Shown here in pieces: positions 54,841 to 62,739 of a stretch of DNA of 64,000 bases. Position 1 is the stretch's first letter. Every line of letters begins with the position of its first letter. This stretch comes from Mesorhizobium qingshengii. GTDB taxonomy: Bacteria; Pseudomonadota; Alphaproteobacteria; Rhizobiales; Rhizobiaceae. The notes under the pieces are model-generated. The model searched no databases, was not told the DNA's origin, and worked only from the letters and a program-made list of their open reading frames with translations. The position numbers and the translations under genes were made by a program. The DNA lies in contig NZ_FMXM01000020.1 in the NCBI RefSeq assembly GCF_900103325.1, positions 1 through 64,000 on the forward strand, written 5' to 3'.

Positions 54841-56061
54841 ATGAAAGTCGTTGCGCTCGAAACGCTGCAGCTGGCGGAGTTCCCGTTCCTGTTCTGGCTG
54901 CGCGTCCACACCGATGCCGGCCTCATCGGCACCGGCGAGACCTTCTGGGCGCCGGGGCCGGTCGCCTCCTACATCCACGACAATGTCGCCACCTACCTCC
55001 TGGGCAAGGATCCGCGCGACATCGAGCTGCACGACCGTACGTTGGGCAGCGTCTATGTCGGCGCGCGCGATTCCGGGGCCGAGGTGCGCGGCAATTCCGC
55101 CGTAAACATCGCGCTCTGGGATATCTATGGCCAGGCGCTCGGCGAGCCGGTCTGGCGGCTGCTCGGCGGCCGTACCCACAAGACCGTGCCGATCTACAAC
55201 ACTTGCGCCGGCTACAAGCATGTCCGCGCCACGAAGAAGAACGCCCTGTTCGAGCGCGGCGAGGATTGGTCGCTCAAGGCTGGCGATTCGAACGAAGGCC
55301 CGTATGAGGATCTGCTCGCCTGGCGTTACAATGCCGGCGAGCTCGCCAAAAGCCTGAAATCCGAAGGCATTGGCGCGATGAAGATATGGCCGTTCGACAT
55401 TGCCGCCGAGGCGTCGAACGGCACGCGCATTTCGCTTGCCGATCTCGACAAGGCGCTGCAGCCGCTCCAGAAGATCCGCGACACAGTCGGCCGCGACATG
55501 GAGATCATGGTCGAGCTGCATGGGCTGTGGACCTTGCCGCCGGTCCTGCGCATCGCCGAGGCGCTGAAAGCCTATGACGTCGCCTGGCTGGAGGAGCCGA
55601 TCCGTTACAATGAGCTCGACGCCATGGCCGAACTTGCCCGCCACACATCCATTCCGATCGCCGCCAGCGAAAGGCTGGCCTCGCGGCAGATGTTCAAGCA
55701 GTTGATCGACAAGCGCGCCGCCTCGGTGATCATGATCGACCTCGCCTGGTGCGGCGGCCTTAGCGAGGCACGCAAGATCGCCAACATGGCCGAAGCCAGC
55801 GAACTGCCGGTGACCTTGCACGACTGCACCGGGCCGATCGTCTATGCCGCCAGCTGCGCGCTGTCCGCGACCTTGCCGAACGTCAATTACCAGGAAGCGG
55901 TGCGCGCCTATTTCACCGGCTGGTACACCGAGATCGTCGCCGACATTCCGCTGGTCAGCGATGGCCATGTCGCGCCGCTGGAGGGGCCGGGCCTTGGTCT
56001 CAGCCTGCGACCGGAGCTGTTCGAGCGGCCCGACGCCACGGTGCGCATCACCAAGATCTAG
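54841..56061 (+). CDS. Enolase-superfamily sugar-acid dehydratase, second type
   Basis: This is a 406-residue mandelate-racemase-group enzyme, distinct from the one at 50897. Metal ligands are Glu in IMVELHGLW, Glu in AWLEEPIRYN and Glu in AASERLASR; Lys in AMKIWPFD and His in TLHDCTGPI complete the site. GGGAGG lies six bases before ATG 54841. It is divergent from the SDR-transketolase operon and shares its operator. It should dehydrate another sugar acid or stereoisomer. Confidence 0.85.
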   Translation: MKVVALETLQLAEFPFLFWLRVHTDAGLIGTGETFWAPGPVASYIHDNVATYLLGKDPRDIELHDRTLGSVYVGARDSGAEVRGNSAVNIALWDIYGQALGEPVWRLLGGRTHKTVPIYNTCAGYKHVRATKKNALFERGEDWSLKAGDSNEGPYEDLLAWRYNAGELAKSLKSEGIGAMKIWPFDIAAEASNGTRISLADLDKALQPLQKIRDTVGRDMEIMVELHGLWTLPPVLRIAEALKAYDVAWLEEPIRYNELDAMAELARHTSIPIAASERLASRQMFKQLIDKRAASVIMIDLAWCGGLSEARKIANMAEASELPVTLHDCTGPIVYAASCALSATLPNVNYQEAVRAYFTGWYTEIVADIPLVSDGHVAPLEGPGLGLSLRPELFERPDATVRITKI

Positions 56062-56097
56062 CGGCCATACAGGCTCTGTTCGGAGCCAGTAGACATT

Positions 56098-56109
56098 ATG
56101 CTATTATAA
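56098..56109 (+). promoter_or_regulatory. Putative operator, AT-rich 12-mer, site 2
   Basis: ATGCTATTATAA lies 90 bases before the E1 fusion gene and is the exact reverse complement of the sites at 48200 and 61277. The following bases ATCTATTATCAGCC (56109-56122) recur exactly at 43983, upstream of the first transporter. Confidence 0.6.
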
Positions 56110-56199
56110 TCTATTATCAGCCAAAGCGAGCGACCAACAAGCTCGCCGCCGGCGCTCGGCTGCCCGGCGCCAGACGGATTCAGGGAGGCCTTGGTGGCA

Positions 56200-58590
56200 A
56201 TGTCTGCGGCGCGCGCACGCGAGGATTTCAAGGGTGCGCCAAATCTGCCCGACCGGGAAATCCTGCTCGACCTGTTCGAGCGAATGGTGCTGTTGCGCCG
56301 CTTCGAAAGCATCGCCCAGATCGCGTGCCGCAAGGGCGAAACGCCGGGCTTCCTGCATCTCTATATCGGTGAGGAGGCGACAGGCGTCGGTGTCTGCGCG
56401 CATCTGCGCCCGACTGACTGGGTCACATCAACCCATCGTGGCCATGGCCACGCGCTGGCCAAGGGGGCCAACCCCGGCCGCGTGATGGCCGAGCTGTTCG
56501 GCAAGGTCGACGGCATCTGCGGCGGCCGCGGCGGCACCATGCATCTCTATGATCGCTCGGTCGGGCTGTTCGGCACCAATGGCATCGTCGCCGCCGGCAT
56601 CGGCCATGCCGTCGGCATCGGCATGAGCGCCCGCCAGCAGGGCCGCGACGACATCGGCGTCGCCTTTTTCGGCGACGGCGCCGCCAATCATGGCGGCTTC
56701 CACGAGGCGCTCAATTTCGCCGCTGTGCAGCGCGCCCCGGCGGTCTTCGTCTGCGAGAACAACCTTTACGCCACCGCGACGCCGCTAAAGTCCGTCACGC
56801 TCAACCCCGAAATCGCCACCAAGGCCGCGTCCTACGGCATGCCCGGCATCGCCGTCGACGGCAACGATGTCTTCGCCGTCTGGCTGGCCATGAAGGAAGC
56901 CACCGAGCGCGCCCGCGCCGGCAAGGGTCCGACGCTGATCGAGGCCAAGACCTATCGCACCGTCGGTCATCATGAGGGCGATCCGGTCATCGGCACTTAC
57001 CGCACGCAAGAGGAACTCGACGCCTGGATCAAGCGCGACCCGATCGACATGTTCCGCAAGAAGCTGGTTCAGGAGTACGGGGTCGCCGATGCAGAGGTGC
57101 TGGCGACGATCGAAAGCCGGATCGAGAAGGTGGTCGAGGAGGCACTGACCTTCGCCCGCAACTCGCCCGAGCCTGACCCGGCAACGGTGCGGCTGCACGT
57201 CTTTGCCGATCCGATCAATCCGCCCGCCGCCCTGCAGCCGCGCGCCGCCGGCGAGACGCGCACGCAAGGCTGGCTCGAAGCGGTGCGCGACGGCATCGCC
57301 GAGGAGATGCGCGCCAATCCGGCGATCCTCTATTTCGGCGAAGGCACCGGCGAGCGCGGCGGCAGCTTCGCCCACACCAGGAATCTCTGGCAGGAGTTCG
57401 GCGCCGAGCGCATGGTCGACACGCCGATTTCCGAACAGGGTTTCACCGCCGCCGCCGTCGGCGCTTCGGCCACCGGCGCCCGCACCGTCTCGGACCTGAT
57501 GTTTGCCGACTTCGCTTTCGAGACTGCCGGGCAGATCTTTTTGCAGGCGGCGAAGCTGCGCTACATGACCAGCGGCCTGATGAGCGCGCCGATGGTGGTG
57601 CGCGTCGGCGCTGGCGCGCTGCGCAGTTCCGGTCCGCATCACAGCGGCATCTATCATCCGGTCTTCGCTCATATGCCGGGCCTCATCGTCTGCGTGCCCT
57701 CGACTCCGGCCGATGCCAAGGGCCTGATGAAGACGGCGCTGAGGGCCGGCGACCCCGTCATCATGCTCGAACCCAAGGCGCTGTTCGCCTCGAAGGGCGA
57801 GGTGCCCGTGGGCGAACATTATGTGCCCTTCGGCGTCGCGCGCATCGCCCGGGCTGGCGCCGACATCACCATCGTCGCCGCCGGCCAGATGGTGCAGCGC
57901 GCGCTGGAGGCCGCCGAGACGCTGGTCGCGGAAGGCGTAGAAGCCGAGGTGATCGACCCGCGCACCATCATGCCGCTCGACATCGACGCCATCGTCGCCA
58001 GCGTCCGCAAGACCCATCGTCTGCTCATCGTCGACGAGGCCTGGGCGATGTGCGGCCTTGGCGGCGAGATCGCGCAAGCCATCAACGAGCTTGCCTTCGA
58101 TGAACTCGACGCGCCACCCGGAAGGCTGCACACGGCGCCGACTTCGCATCCCTTCGCGCCAGTGCTGGAGCGCGCCATGCTGGTCGATACAGCGCGCATC
58201 GTCCAGGGTGTGCGCGACGTCATCGCTGGCCAGCCGCCGGTGCCGGATCACTGGTACACGGTCGGCCTGAAAAGCGCTGCGCCGGCTAAGCCTGCGCCTG
58301 CTCCGGCCAAGCCGCAGCCCACCCTGCCAGCGATTTCTGCTCCCATTGCCGGCGACGACGAGCCAATAACGATGCCGTTCGGCGATCTCACCGTCAGCGA
58401 AGGCACCGTCATGAAATGGCTGAAGGCGGTCGGCGATGCCGTCAAGGAAGGCGAACTGATCGCCGAGATCGAGACCGACAAGGCCGTGGTCGAGATCGAT
58501 GCGCCGGTCAGTGGCACGCTTGTCGCGATCGACCAGCCGGTTGGCGCCGTGGTGCCAATGGGCGGCCGCATCGGCGGCATCAAGAAATAG
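56200..58590 (+). CDS. 2-oxoacid dehydrogenase-type E1alpha-E1beta-lipoyl fusion
   Basis: This protein of about 796 residues joins three parts normally on separate chains. Residues about 15-345 are E1alpha with the thiamine diphosphate motif GDGAANHGGF to CENN (158-188). Residues about 355-690 are E1beta (PISEQGFTAAAVGASATGAR). After a Pro/Ala linker the last 74 residues are a lipoyl domain, with the lipoylated Lys near 761 in EIETDKAVVEI. GGGAGG at 56183 could serve ATG 56200 or GTG 56194. It would decarboxylate a 2-oxo acid or acetoin-like compound and load the acyl group on its own lipoyl arm. No E3 gene is nearby. Confidence 0.88.
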   Translation: MSAARAREDFKGAPNLPDREILLDLFERMVLLRRFESIAQIACRKGETPGFLHLYIGEEATGVGVCAHLRPTDWVTSTHRGHGHALAKGANPGRVMAELFGKVDGICGGRGGTMHLYDRSVGLFGTNGIVAAGIGHAVGIGMSARQQGRDDIGVAFFGDGAANHGGFHEALNFAAVQRAPAVFVCENNLYATATPLKSVTLNPEIATKAASYGMPGIAVDGNDVFAVWLAMKEATERARAGKGPTLIEAKTYRTVGHHEGDPVIGTYRTQEELDAWIKRDPIDMFRKKLVQEYGVADAEVLATIESRIEKVVEEALTFARNSPEPDPATVRLHVFADPINPPAALQPRAAGETRTQGWLEAVRDGIAEEMRANPAILYFGEGTGERGGSFAHTRNLWQEFGAERMVDTPISEQGFTAAAVGASATGARTVSDLMFADFAFETAGQIFLQAAKLRYMTSGLMSAPMVVRVGAGALRSSGPHHSGIYHPVFAHMPGLIVCVPSTPADAKGLMKTALRAGDPVIMLEPKALFASKGEVPVGEHYVPFGVARIARAGADITIVAAGQMVQRALEAAETLVAEGVEAEVIDPRTIMPLDIDAIVASVRKTHRLLIVDEAWAMCGLGGEIAQAINELAFDELDAPPGRLHTAPTSHPFAPVLERAMLVDTARIVQGVRDVIAGQPPVPDHWYTVGLKSAAPAKPAPAPAKPQPTLPAISAPIAGDDEPITMPFGDLTVSEGTVMKWLKAVGDAVKEGELIAEIETDKAVVEIDAPVSGTLVAIDQPVGAVVPMGGRIGGIKK

Positions 58591-58623
58591 ACCACCACCA
58601 GATATGAAATCTGAAGGGCAAGC

Positions 58624-59634
58624 ATGAAGATCCTATGCGCCAACTGGCAAGCCGCCGACGAGGCCGAACTCGAACGGGAGCATTATCCCGACATCGAACT
58701 CATCCTGGCCCGCTCGACGAATGACAAGGCTGCCAGCCTCGATCCCGCAATCTGTGCGTCGGTCGATGCCGTCATCAACTATTCGCCGACTCACAATGTC
58801 GCGGCCGCTCCGACCGCCTTTCCCAAGGCGAGGATCGCGGTGCGCTCGGGCGTCGGCTTCGACAACATCGACACCGCGGGCTGGGGCGCGCGCAAGATCC
58901 CGGCCTGCAATGTTCCGGACTATGGCACGACCGAAGTCGCCGACCACGCCATCGGGCTGATGCTGGCGCTGACGCGCGGCACCTCCGCCTATGGCGCGGA
59001 GCTTTCCGGCAACGGCGCCGAAGGCTGGCATTTCTCCAGGGCGCCGCTGGTGCGCCGGCACAAGGGTGCCACCTTCGGCGTTGTCGGGCTCGGCCGCATC
59101 GGGCTTGCCACTGCCCGCCGCGCCGCCGCTTTCGACATGAAGGTGGTGTTCTACGACCCGCATCTTCTGTCCGGCGTCGACCTCTCGACCGGCTACGAGC
59201 GGGTCCATTCGCTGGCCGAGCTGATGGGGCAGGCGGATGTGGTGAGCGTTCACACGCCGTTGAGCGAGGAAACCCGCAAGCTGCTTGGTGCACCTGCCTT
59301 TGCCGCCGCCAAACCCGGTCTTGTGCTGGTCAACACGGCGCGCGGCCCGATCGTCGATCTCGACGCGCTGGAAGCGGCAATGCGCGAGGGCACCGTCGCC
59401 GGGGCCGGGCTGGACGTGCTGCCGAACGAACCGGGCGATCTCGACCATCCGTTGCTGGTGGCATGGCAGCGCCGCGAGCCGTGGATCGCCAACCGGCTGA
59501 TCGTCACCCCGCACGCTGCCTTCTACAGCCCAGCGGCGATGCGCGACCTCAGGCTGAAATCGATCGAAGTGGTGCACGCCTACCTCGCCGAGGGCCGGCT
59601 CACCAACTGCGTCAATTCCGAGTATCTGAAATGA
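58624..59634 (+). CDS. D-2-hydroxyacid dehydrogenase (CtBP-like)
   Basis: This is a 336-residue NAD-dependent dehydrogenase of D-2-hydroxy acids. The cofactor motif GVVGLGRIGLATARRAAAFD is clear. Catalytic Arg (VNTARGPIVD), Glu (LDVLPNEPGD region) and His (VTPHAAFYS) are present. It lies between the E1 fusion and the E2-like gene and overlaps the latter by four bases (ATGA). It could supply the 2-oxo acid used by the E1 enzyme. Confidence 0.9.
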   Translation: MKILCANWQAADEAELEREHYPDIELILARSTNDKAASLDPAICASVDAVINYSPTHNVAAAPTAFPKARIAVRSGVGFDNIDTAGWGARKIPACNVPDYGTTEVADHAIGLMLALTRGTSAYGAELSGNGAEGWHFSRAPLVRRHKGATFGVVGLGRIGLATARRAAAFDMKVVFYDPHLLSGVDLSTGYERVHSLAELMGQADVVSVHTPLSEETRKLLGAPAFAAAKPGLVLVNTARGPIVDLDALEAAMREGTVAGAGLDVLPNEPGDLDHPLLVAWQRREPWIANRLIVTPHAAFYSPAAMRDLRLKSIEVVHAYLAEGRLTNCVNSEYLK

Positions 59635-60362
59635 ACATGGCGGTCGGCCAAACCCGGCGTCTGGCGGTGTCACCCTATGCGCGCCGCCTGGCGCGCGAGC
59701 GTGGCCTTCCGCTCGAGACGCTCCAGGGCAGCGGCCCCGGTGGCCGCATCCTGGCCGCTGACGTGCGGGGCCTCGTCCCTGTTCCCACCCCTGTAAATTC
59801 GCCTGATATCCTCGCCCCTGCTGCTGCCGCGCCATCTGTCGCTGCGCCCCGAATGGCCGCTTTCGCCGCATCGCTCGCGCTGGGCGCGCTGCGCGACCTG
59901 CTGGCCGCGCTGGAGAGCACCGGGAAAGTATTCGACATCGACGACGTGCTGCTGCGCGCGGCCGCTCATGCGTTCGCTGAAACTTCCGAGGCCGCCATGC
60001 TCGGCGGCACTCCGGTCGCTCTGGAGCTCGCCGGACGGCAAGCGGTCTTCGCGGCTGTCCCGCAGGTTACCTTGACGTCACTGCGCTCGACACGGCTTGC
60101 GGCTCTGGCCGACAACCATGACGACGCGGAAAAACCGGCCGCACTGTCCTTGCGGCTCTTGCCGGCGAGCGAAATCCGGCCGCTGATGATGCCGCTTCTG
60201 CCGGGCCGCGCCATGCGCCTGACCGTCTGCGTCGCTGCGGGAGGTGGCCATGCCGAATGCCTGCTCACCACGGATACAGCAAGCCTTGACGAGGCGGCCG
60301 CGGCTGCGTGGCTCGCCGCCCTGAAATCGGCGATCGAACACCCGCTCCGGCTCTTCGTCTGA
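59631..60362 (+). CDS. E2-like protein: E3-binding domain plus eroded acyltransferase
   Basis: This is a 243-residue relative of dihydrolipoamide acyltransferase. No lipoyl domain is present. Residues 14-45 form the peripheral-subunit-binding domain (SPYARRLARERGLPLETL, GSGPGGRILAADV). After a Pro/Ala linker the catalytic domain is short and weak; the conserved end DHRxxDG reads DTASLDE, so the catalytic His is Thr and the Gly is Glu. The ATG overlaps the previous stop. It may act as a scaffold that binds E1 or E3 rather than as an acyltransferase. Confidence 0.75.
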   Translation: MNMAVGQTRRLAVSPYARRLARERGLPLETLQGSGPGGRILAADVRGLVPVPTPVNSPDILAPAAAAPSVAAPRMAAFAASLALGALRDLLAALESTGKVFDIDDVLLRAAAHAFAETSEAAMLGGTPVALELAGRQAVFAAVPQVTLTSLRSTRLAALADNHDDAEKPAALSLRLLPASEIRPLMMPLLPGRAMRLTVCVAAGGGHAECLLTTDTASLDEAAAAAWLAALKSAIEHPLRLFV

Positions 60363-60404
60363 TGTTCCGGATCGTCGGCGGCATCGCCTAGCCTCTGGGC
60401 GAGG

Positions 60405-60424
60405 AAGCTATTATAAAAGCTTCG
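60405..60424 (+). promoter_or_regulatory. Putative operator before gntR, site 3
   Basis: The dyad GAAGCT-(8)-AGCTTC contains GCTATTATAA, ten of twelve bases of the motif at 48200, 56098 and 61277. It lies 20 bases before the gntR start, a usual place for self-control. Confidence 0.6.
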
Positions 60425-60444
60425 ACACAGGCGCGACGAGGCTC

Positions 60445-61215
60445 ATGGATCACTCCGTTCCCACCATCGATATTCTTCCCCGGCGCACACTCGGCCGCTC
60501 GAACGGGCCTCTTTACCGCCAGCTTGCCGACATCCTGCGCGAGCCGATCGGCAACGGCACCTTCCCCGTCGGCGGTGAACTGCCGAAGGAGGCGACCATT
60601 GCCGAGCATTTCGGCGTCAGCCTGATCACCGTGCGCCAGGCCTTGCGGGACCTCGAGGCCGACGGGCTGATCAGGAAACGGTCGGCGAAACCAGCGGTGG
60701 TGACGGCGCGCAATCCGTCGGTCAACCTCAGCTGGAAATTCAAGAACTTCGCCGACATGGCGGCCTTCACCAAGGATGCCGAGCTGACGGTGAAATCCTA
60801 TCGCAAGGAGGTCTCCCCGGTGCTTCAGCGCCATTTCGGCATGGGCAAGGACGAGGCGGGCTACTGCTTGCGCGGTATCCTGTCGGTGGGTGAGCAGAAG
60901 AAGGCCCAGATCACCAGCTATTTCCCGCCTTCTGTCGGAGCGAAGCTGAAGCGGGACGATTTTTCCGACGTGCTGATCTTTCGTTCGGTGCAACGGCATC
61001 TCGGCCTTCGGCTCGACGTCGCGCATGTCACGGTCCGCGCCGAGATCGCCGACGAGGCCATCGCGGAAGACCTCGCCATCGCGCTGGGCAGTGCGGTCCT
61101 GAGTGTGGAGATGCTCTACCAGTCGGCTGACCAGCAGAGCATCGAGTTCACCATCGCGCGGCATCCGGCCGATCTCTTCAGCATCAGCTACGACGCGCCG
61201 AACGACCTCGCCTGA
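60445..61215 (+). CDS. GntR-family regulator, HutC/UTRA type
   Basis: This is a 256-residue regulator. The winged helix lies near residues 20-85 (LYRQLADILREPIGNG, EATIAEHFGVSLITVRQALR). The C-terminal part is the UTRA ligand domain (SYFPPSVGAKLKRDDFSDVL, ending QSIEFTIARHPADLFSISY). It sits between the E1 operon and the binding-protein genes and has a putative operator 20 bases upstream. It is the best candidate for the AT-rich 12-mer regulon. Confidence 0.9.
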   Translation: MDHSVPTIDILPRRTLGRSNGPLYRQLADILREPIGNGTFPVGGELPKEATIAEHFGVSLITVRQALRDLEADGLIRKRSAKPAVVTARNPSVNLSWKFKNFADMAAFTKDAELTVKSYRKEVSPVLQRHFGMGKDEAGYCLRGILSVGEQKKAQITSYFPPSVGAKLKRDDFSDVLIFRSVQRHLGLRLDVAHVTVRAEIADEAIAEDLAIALGSAVLSVEMLYQSADQQSIEFTIARHPADLFSISYDAPNDLA

Positions 61216-61509
61216 ACCCGATCGGCGGGGATTTCACGCCGATTTCGCCGTCTCGGCCATGGACAGCTTTATAAAATTATAATAGCATCATAGCTAGGAT
61301 GGAGGCTGCGTCGGGAACCACGATCGAACGTGGAGGCGCAGCCGCATCCGACGTCGAGCATTTGACTGGTGCGTGTCGCCCGAGTGCACAGTGGTTCTGG
61401 GGTAGCGGCATGCACAAAACAAAGTCTGTCCATAAGGGGGTGTGCGGCGAAGGCACTTGATAGGCAGCGGCGTTCGCGCGGCTGACACCAAACACGGGAG
61501 GAGGAAATC
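61216..61509. other. Control region before binding-protein gene
   Basis: These 294 bases hold the operator candidate at 61277-61288 and no supported gene. I see nothing else of note. Confidence 0.5.
61277..61288 (+). promoter_or_regulatory. Putative operator, AT-rich 12-mer, site 4
   Basis: TTATAATAGCAT, identical to the site at 48200 and the exact complement of that at 56098. It is 221 bases before the binding-protein gene at 61510, inside an AT-rich patch starting TTTATAAAATTATAA. Confidence 0.6.
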
Positions 61510-62574
61510 ATGAAAGCAGGCGCATTCTTCGCCGGCCTTGCGGTGATCGCGACGACTTTGTTGTCGATCGATGCCGTGCCGGCCAACGCACAGGACAAGA
61601 AGCCCTACACCATCTATCTGTCCAACAATTTCGTCGGCAACGACTGGCGCCAGCAGATGCTGCGCAGCGCCGACATCGCGGTCAAGAAGCCGCCGCTTGC
61701 CGGTCGCGTCGACCTCAAGGTCGAGGTGGTCGACACCACGGTCCAGGCGCAGATCAATTCCCTCAACAACATCATTCGCAACAAGCCCGACGCCATCGTG
61801 ATCGACGCGGGCTCCGGCGAAGCACTCAACCCGACGATCGAGAAGGCCTGCAAGGCCGGCATCGTGGTCATCGCCTTCGACCAGATCGTCAGCGCGCCCT
61901 GCGCCTACACGATGGAGTCCGACTGGGGCCGGGCACCGCGCGTCGAGGCCGAATGGCTGGTCAAGAAACTCGGCGGCAAGGGCAAGATCCTCGTTGATCG
62001 CGGGCTTGCCGGTGCTCCGATCTCCGCCCAGTTGCAGGGTGGTTTCGAGGAAGTCATCAAGAAATATCCCGGCATTGAAGTGGTCGGCTATTTCAACGGC
62101 GACTATGCGCTGGGACCCGAGCAGGCCGGCGTCGCCAGCCTGCTGGCGGCGCACCCGCAAGTCGACGCCATCTTCGTCCAGGGCTACGGCGCCGGAGCGA
62201 TCAAGGCGCTGCAGGATGCCGGTCGTCCGATCGTTCCCATCACCGGCAGTCCGTTCAACCTGACGACCACGACCTGTGCGCAGACGCAGGGCGCCCAGTG
62301 CATCCTTGCACCCAACCCTGCCTATCTGTCGGCGGAGGCCTTGAAGCTCGCTGTGGAGATACTGGACGGCAAGAAGCCGGCGGAAAAAAAGATCCTGCTG
62401 CGCAACGCCTTCCTCACCACCGATCCGGTCCCGTCAGAATTGTATCCCGACGCGACCATGCAGAAGATAGAGGTTGGCAAGAATGCCTTTCCGGACATGG
62501 CACCGGGCCTGTTTCTTCCAGTCAGCCCGGACTGGGTTGAAATCACCCCGGCCGAGGCCGCCGGCTCGAAATGA
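61510..62574 (+). CDS. Sugar ABC transporter, substrate-binding protein (copy A)
   Basis: This is a 354-residue periplasmic receptor of the ribose class. A signal peptide covers residues 1-27 (cleavage after ANA). The mature chain starts QDKKPYTIYLSNNFVGNDWR, and the same block recurs in the next gene, so the two are duplicates. GGAGGAGG precedes ATG 61510. A putative GntR box lies upstream. It should feed the transporter whose ATPase begins at 63874. Confidence 0.92.
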   Translation: MKAGAFFAGLAVIATTLLSIDAVPANAQDKKPYTIYLSNNFVGNDWRQQMLRSADIAVKKPPLAGRVDLKVEVVDTTVQAQINSLNNIIRNKPDAIVIDAGSGEALNPTIEKACKAGIVVIAFDQIVSAPCAYTMESDWGRAPRVEAEWLVKKLGGKGKILVDRGLAGAPISAQLQGGFEEVIKKYPGIEVVGYFNGDYALGPEQAGVASLLAAHPQVDAIFVQGYGAGAIKALQDAGRPIVPITGSPFNLTTTTCAQTQGAQCILAPNPAYLSAEALKLAVEILDGKKPAEKKILLRNAFLTTDPVPSELYPDATMQKIEVGKNAFPDMAPGLFLPVSPDWVEITPAEAAGSK

Positions 62575-62621
62575 CGATGCCTGCCGATCGGTGACGAAAT
62601 GGTCGCCTCCAGGCCTCTCCG

Positions 62622-62652
62622 ATGCGCCTTGGCTTAAATTGACAAGGCGCAT
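62622..62652. repeat. Inverted repeat between duplicated genes
   Basis: Perfect 10-bp arms ATGCGCCTTG (62622-62631) and CAAGGCGCAT (62643-62652) enclose an 11-base loop. No T-tract follows. The right arm overlaps the TTGACA of the promoter, so it could act as a transcript end or a protein site. Confidence 0.55.
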
Positions 62653-62667
62653 TGGTACCGGTATCAA
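62639..62667 (+). promoter_or_regulatory. Promoter with embedded LacI-type operator, site 2
   Basis: TTGACA (62639-62644) and TATCAA (62662-62667) are 17 bases apart. The near-palindrome TTGGTACCGGTATCAA (62652-62667) covers most of the spacer and the whole -10 element. A repressor here would block the promoter of the binding-protein gene at 62740. The same site type occurs at 54757. Confidence 0.7.
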
Positions 62668-62739
62668 TTTACACGCAGCACCCACCAAGATGGCGAAGTC
62701 CATCACCGGCTGATGCAGGAAACGCAAGGAGGAGAGATC

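Noticed and set aside
62622..62652. Rho-independent terminator after binding-protein copy A
   Set aside because: The stem is good, but no T-tract follows and the right arm overlaps the next promoter, so I list it only as an inverted repeat.
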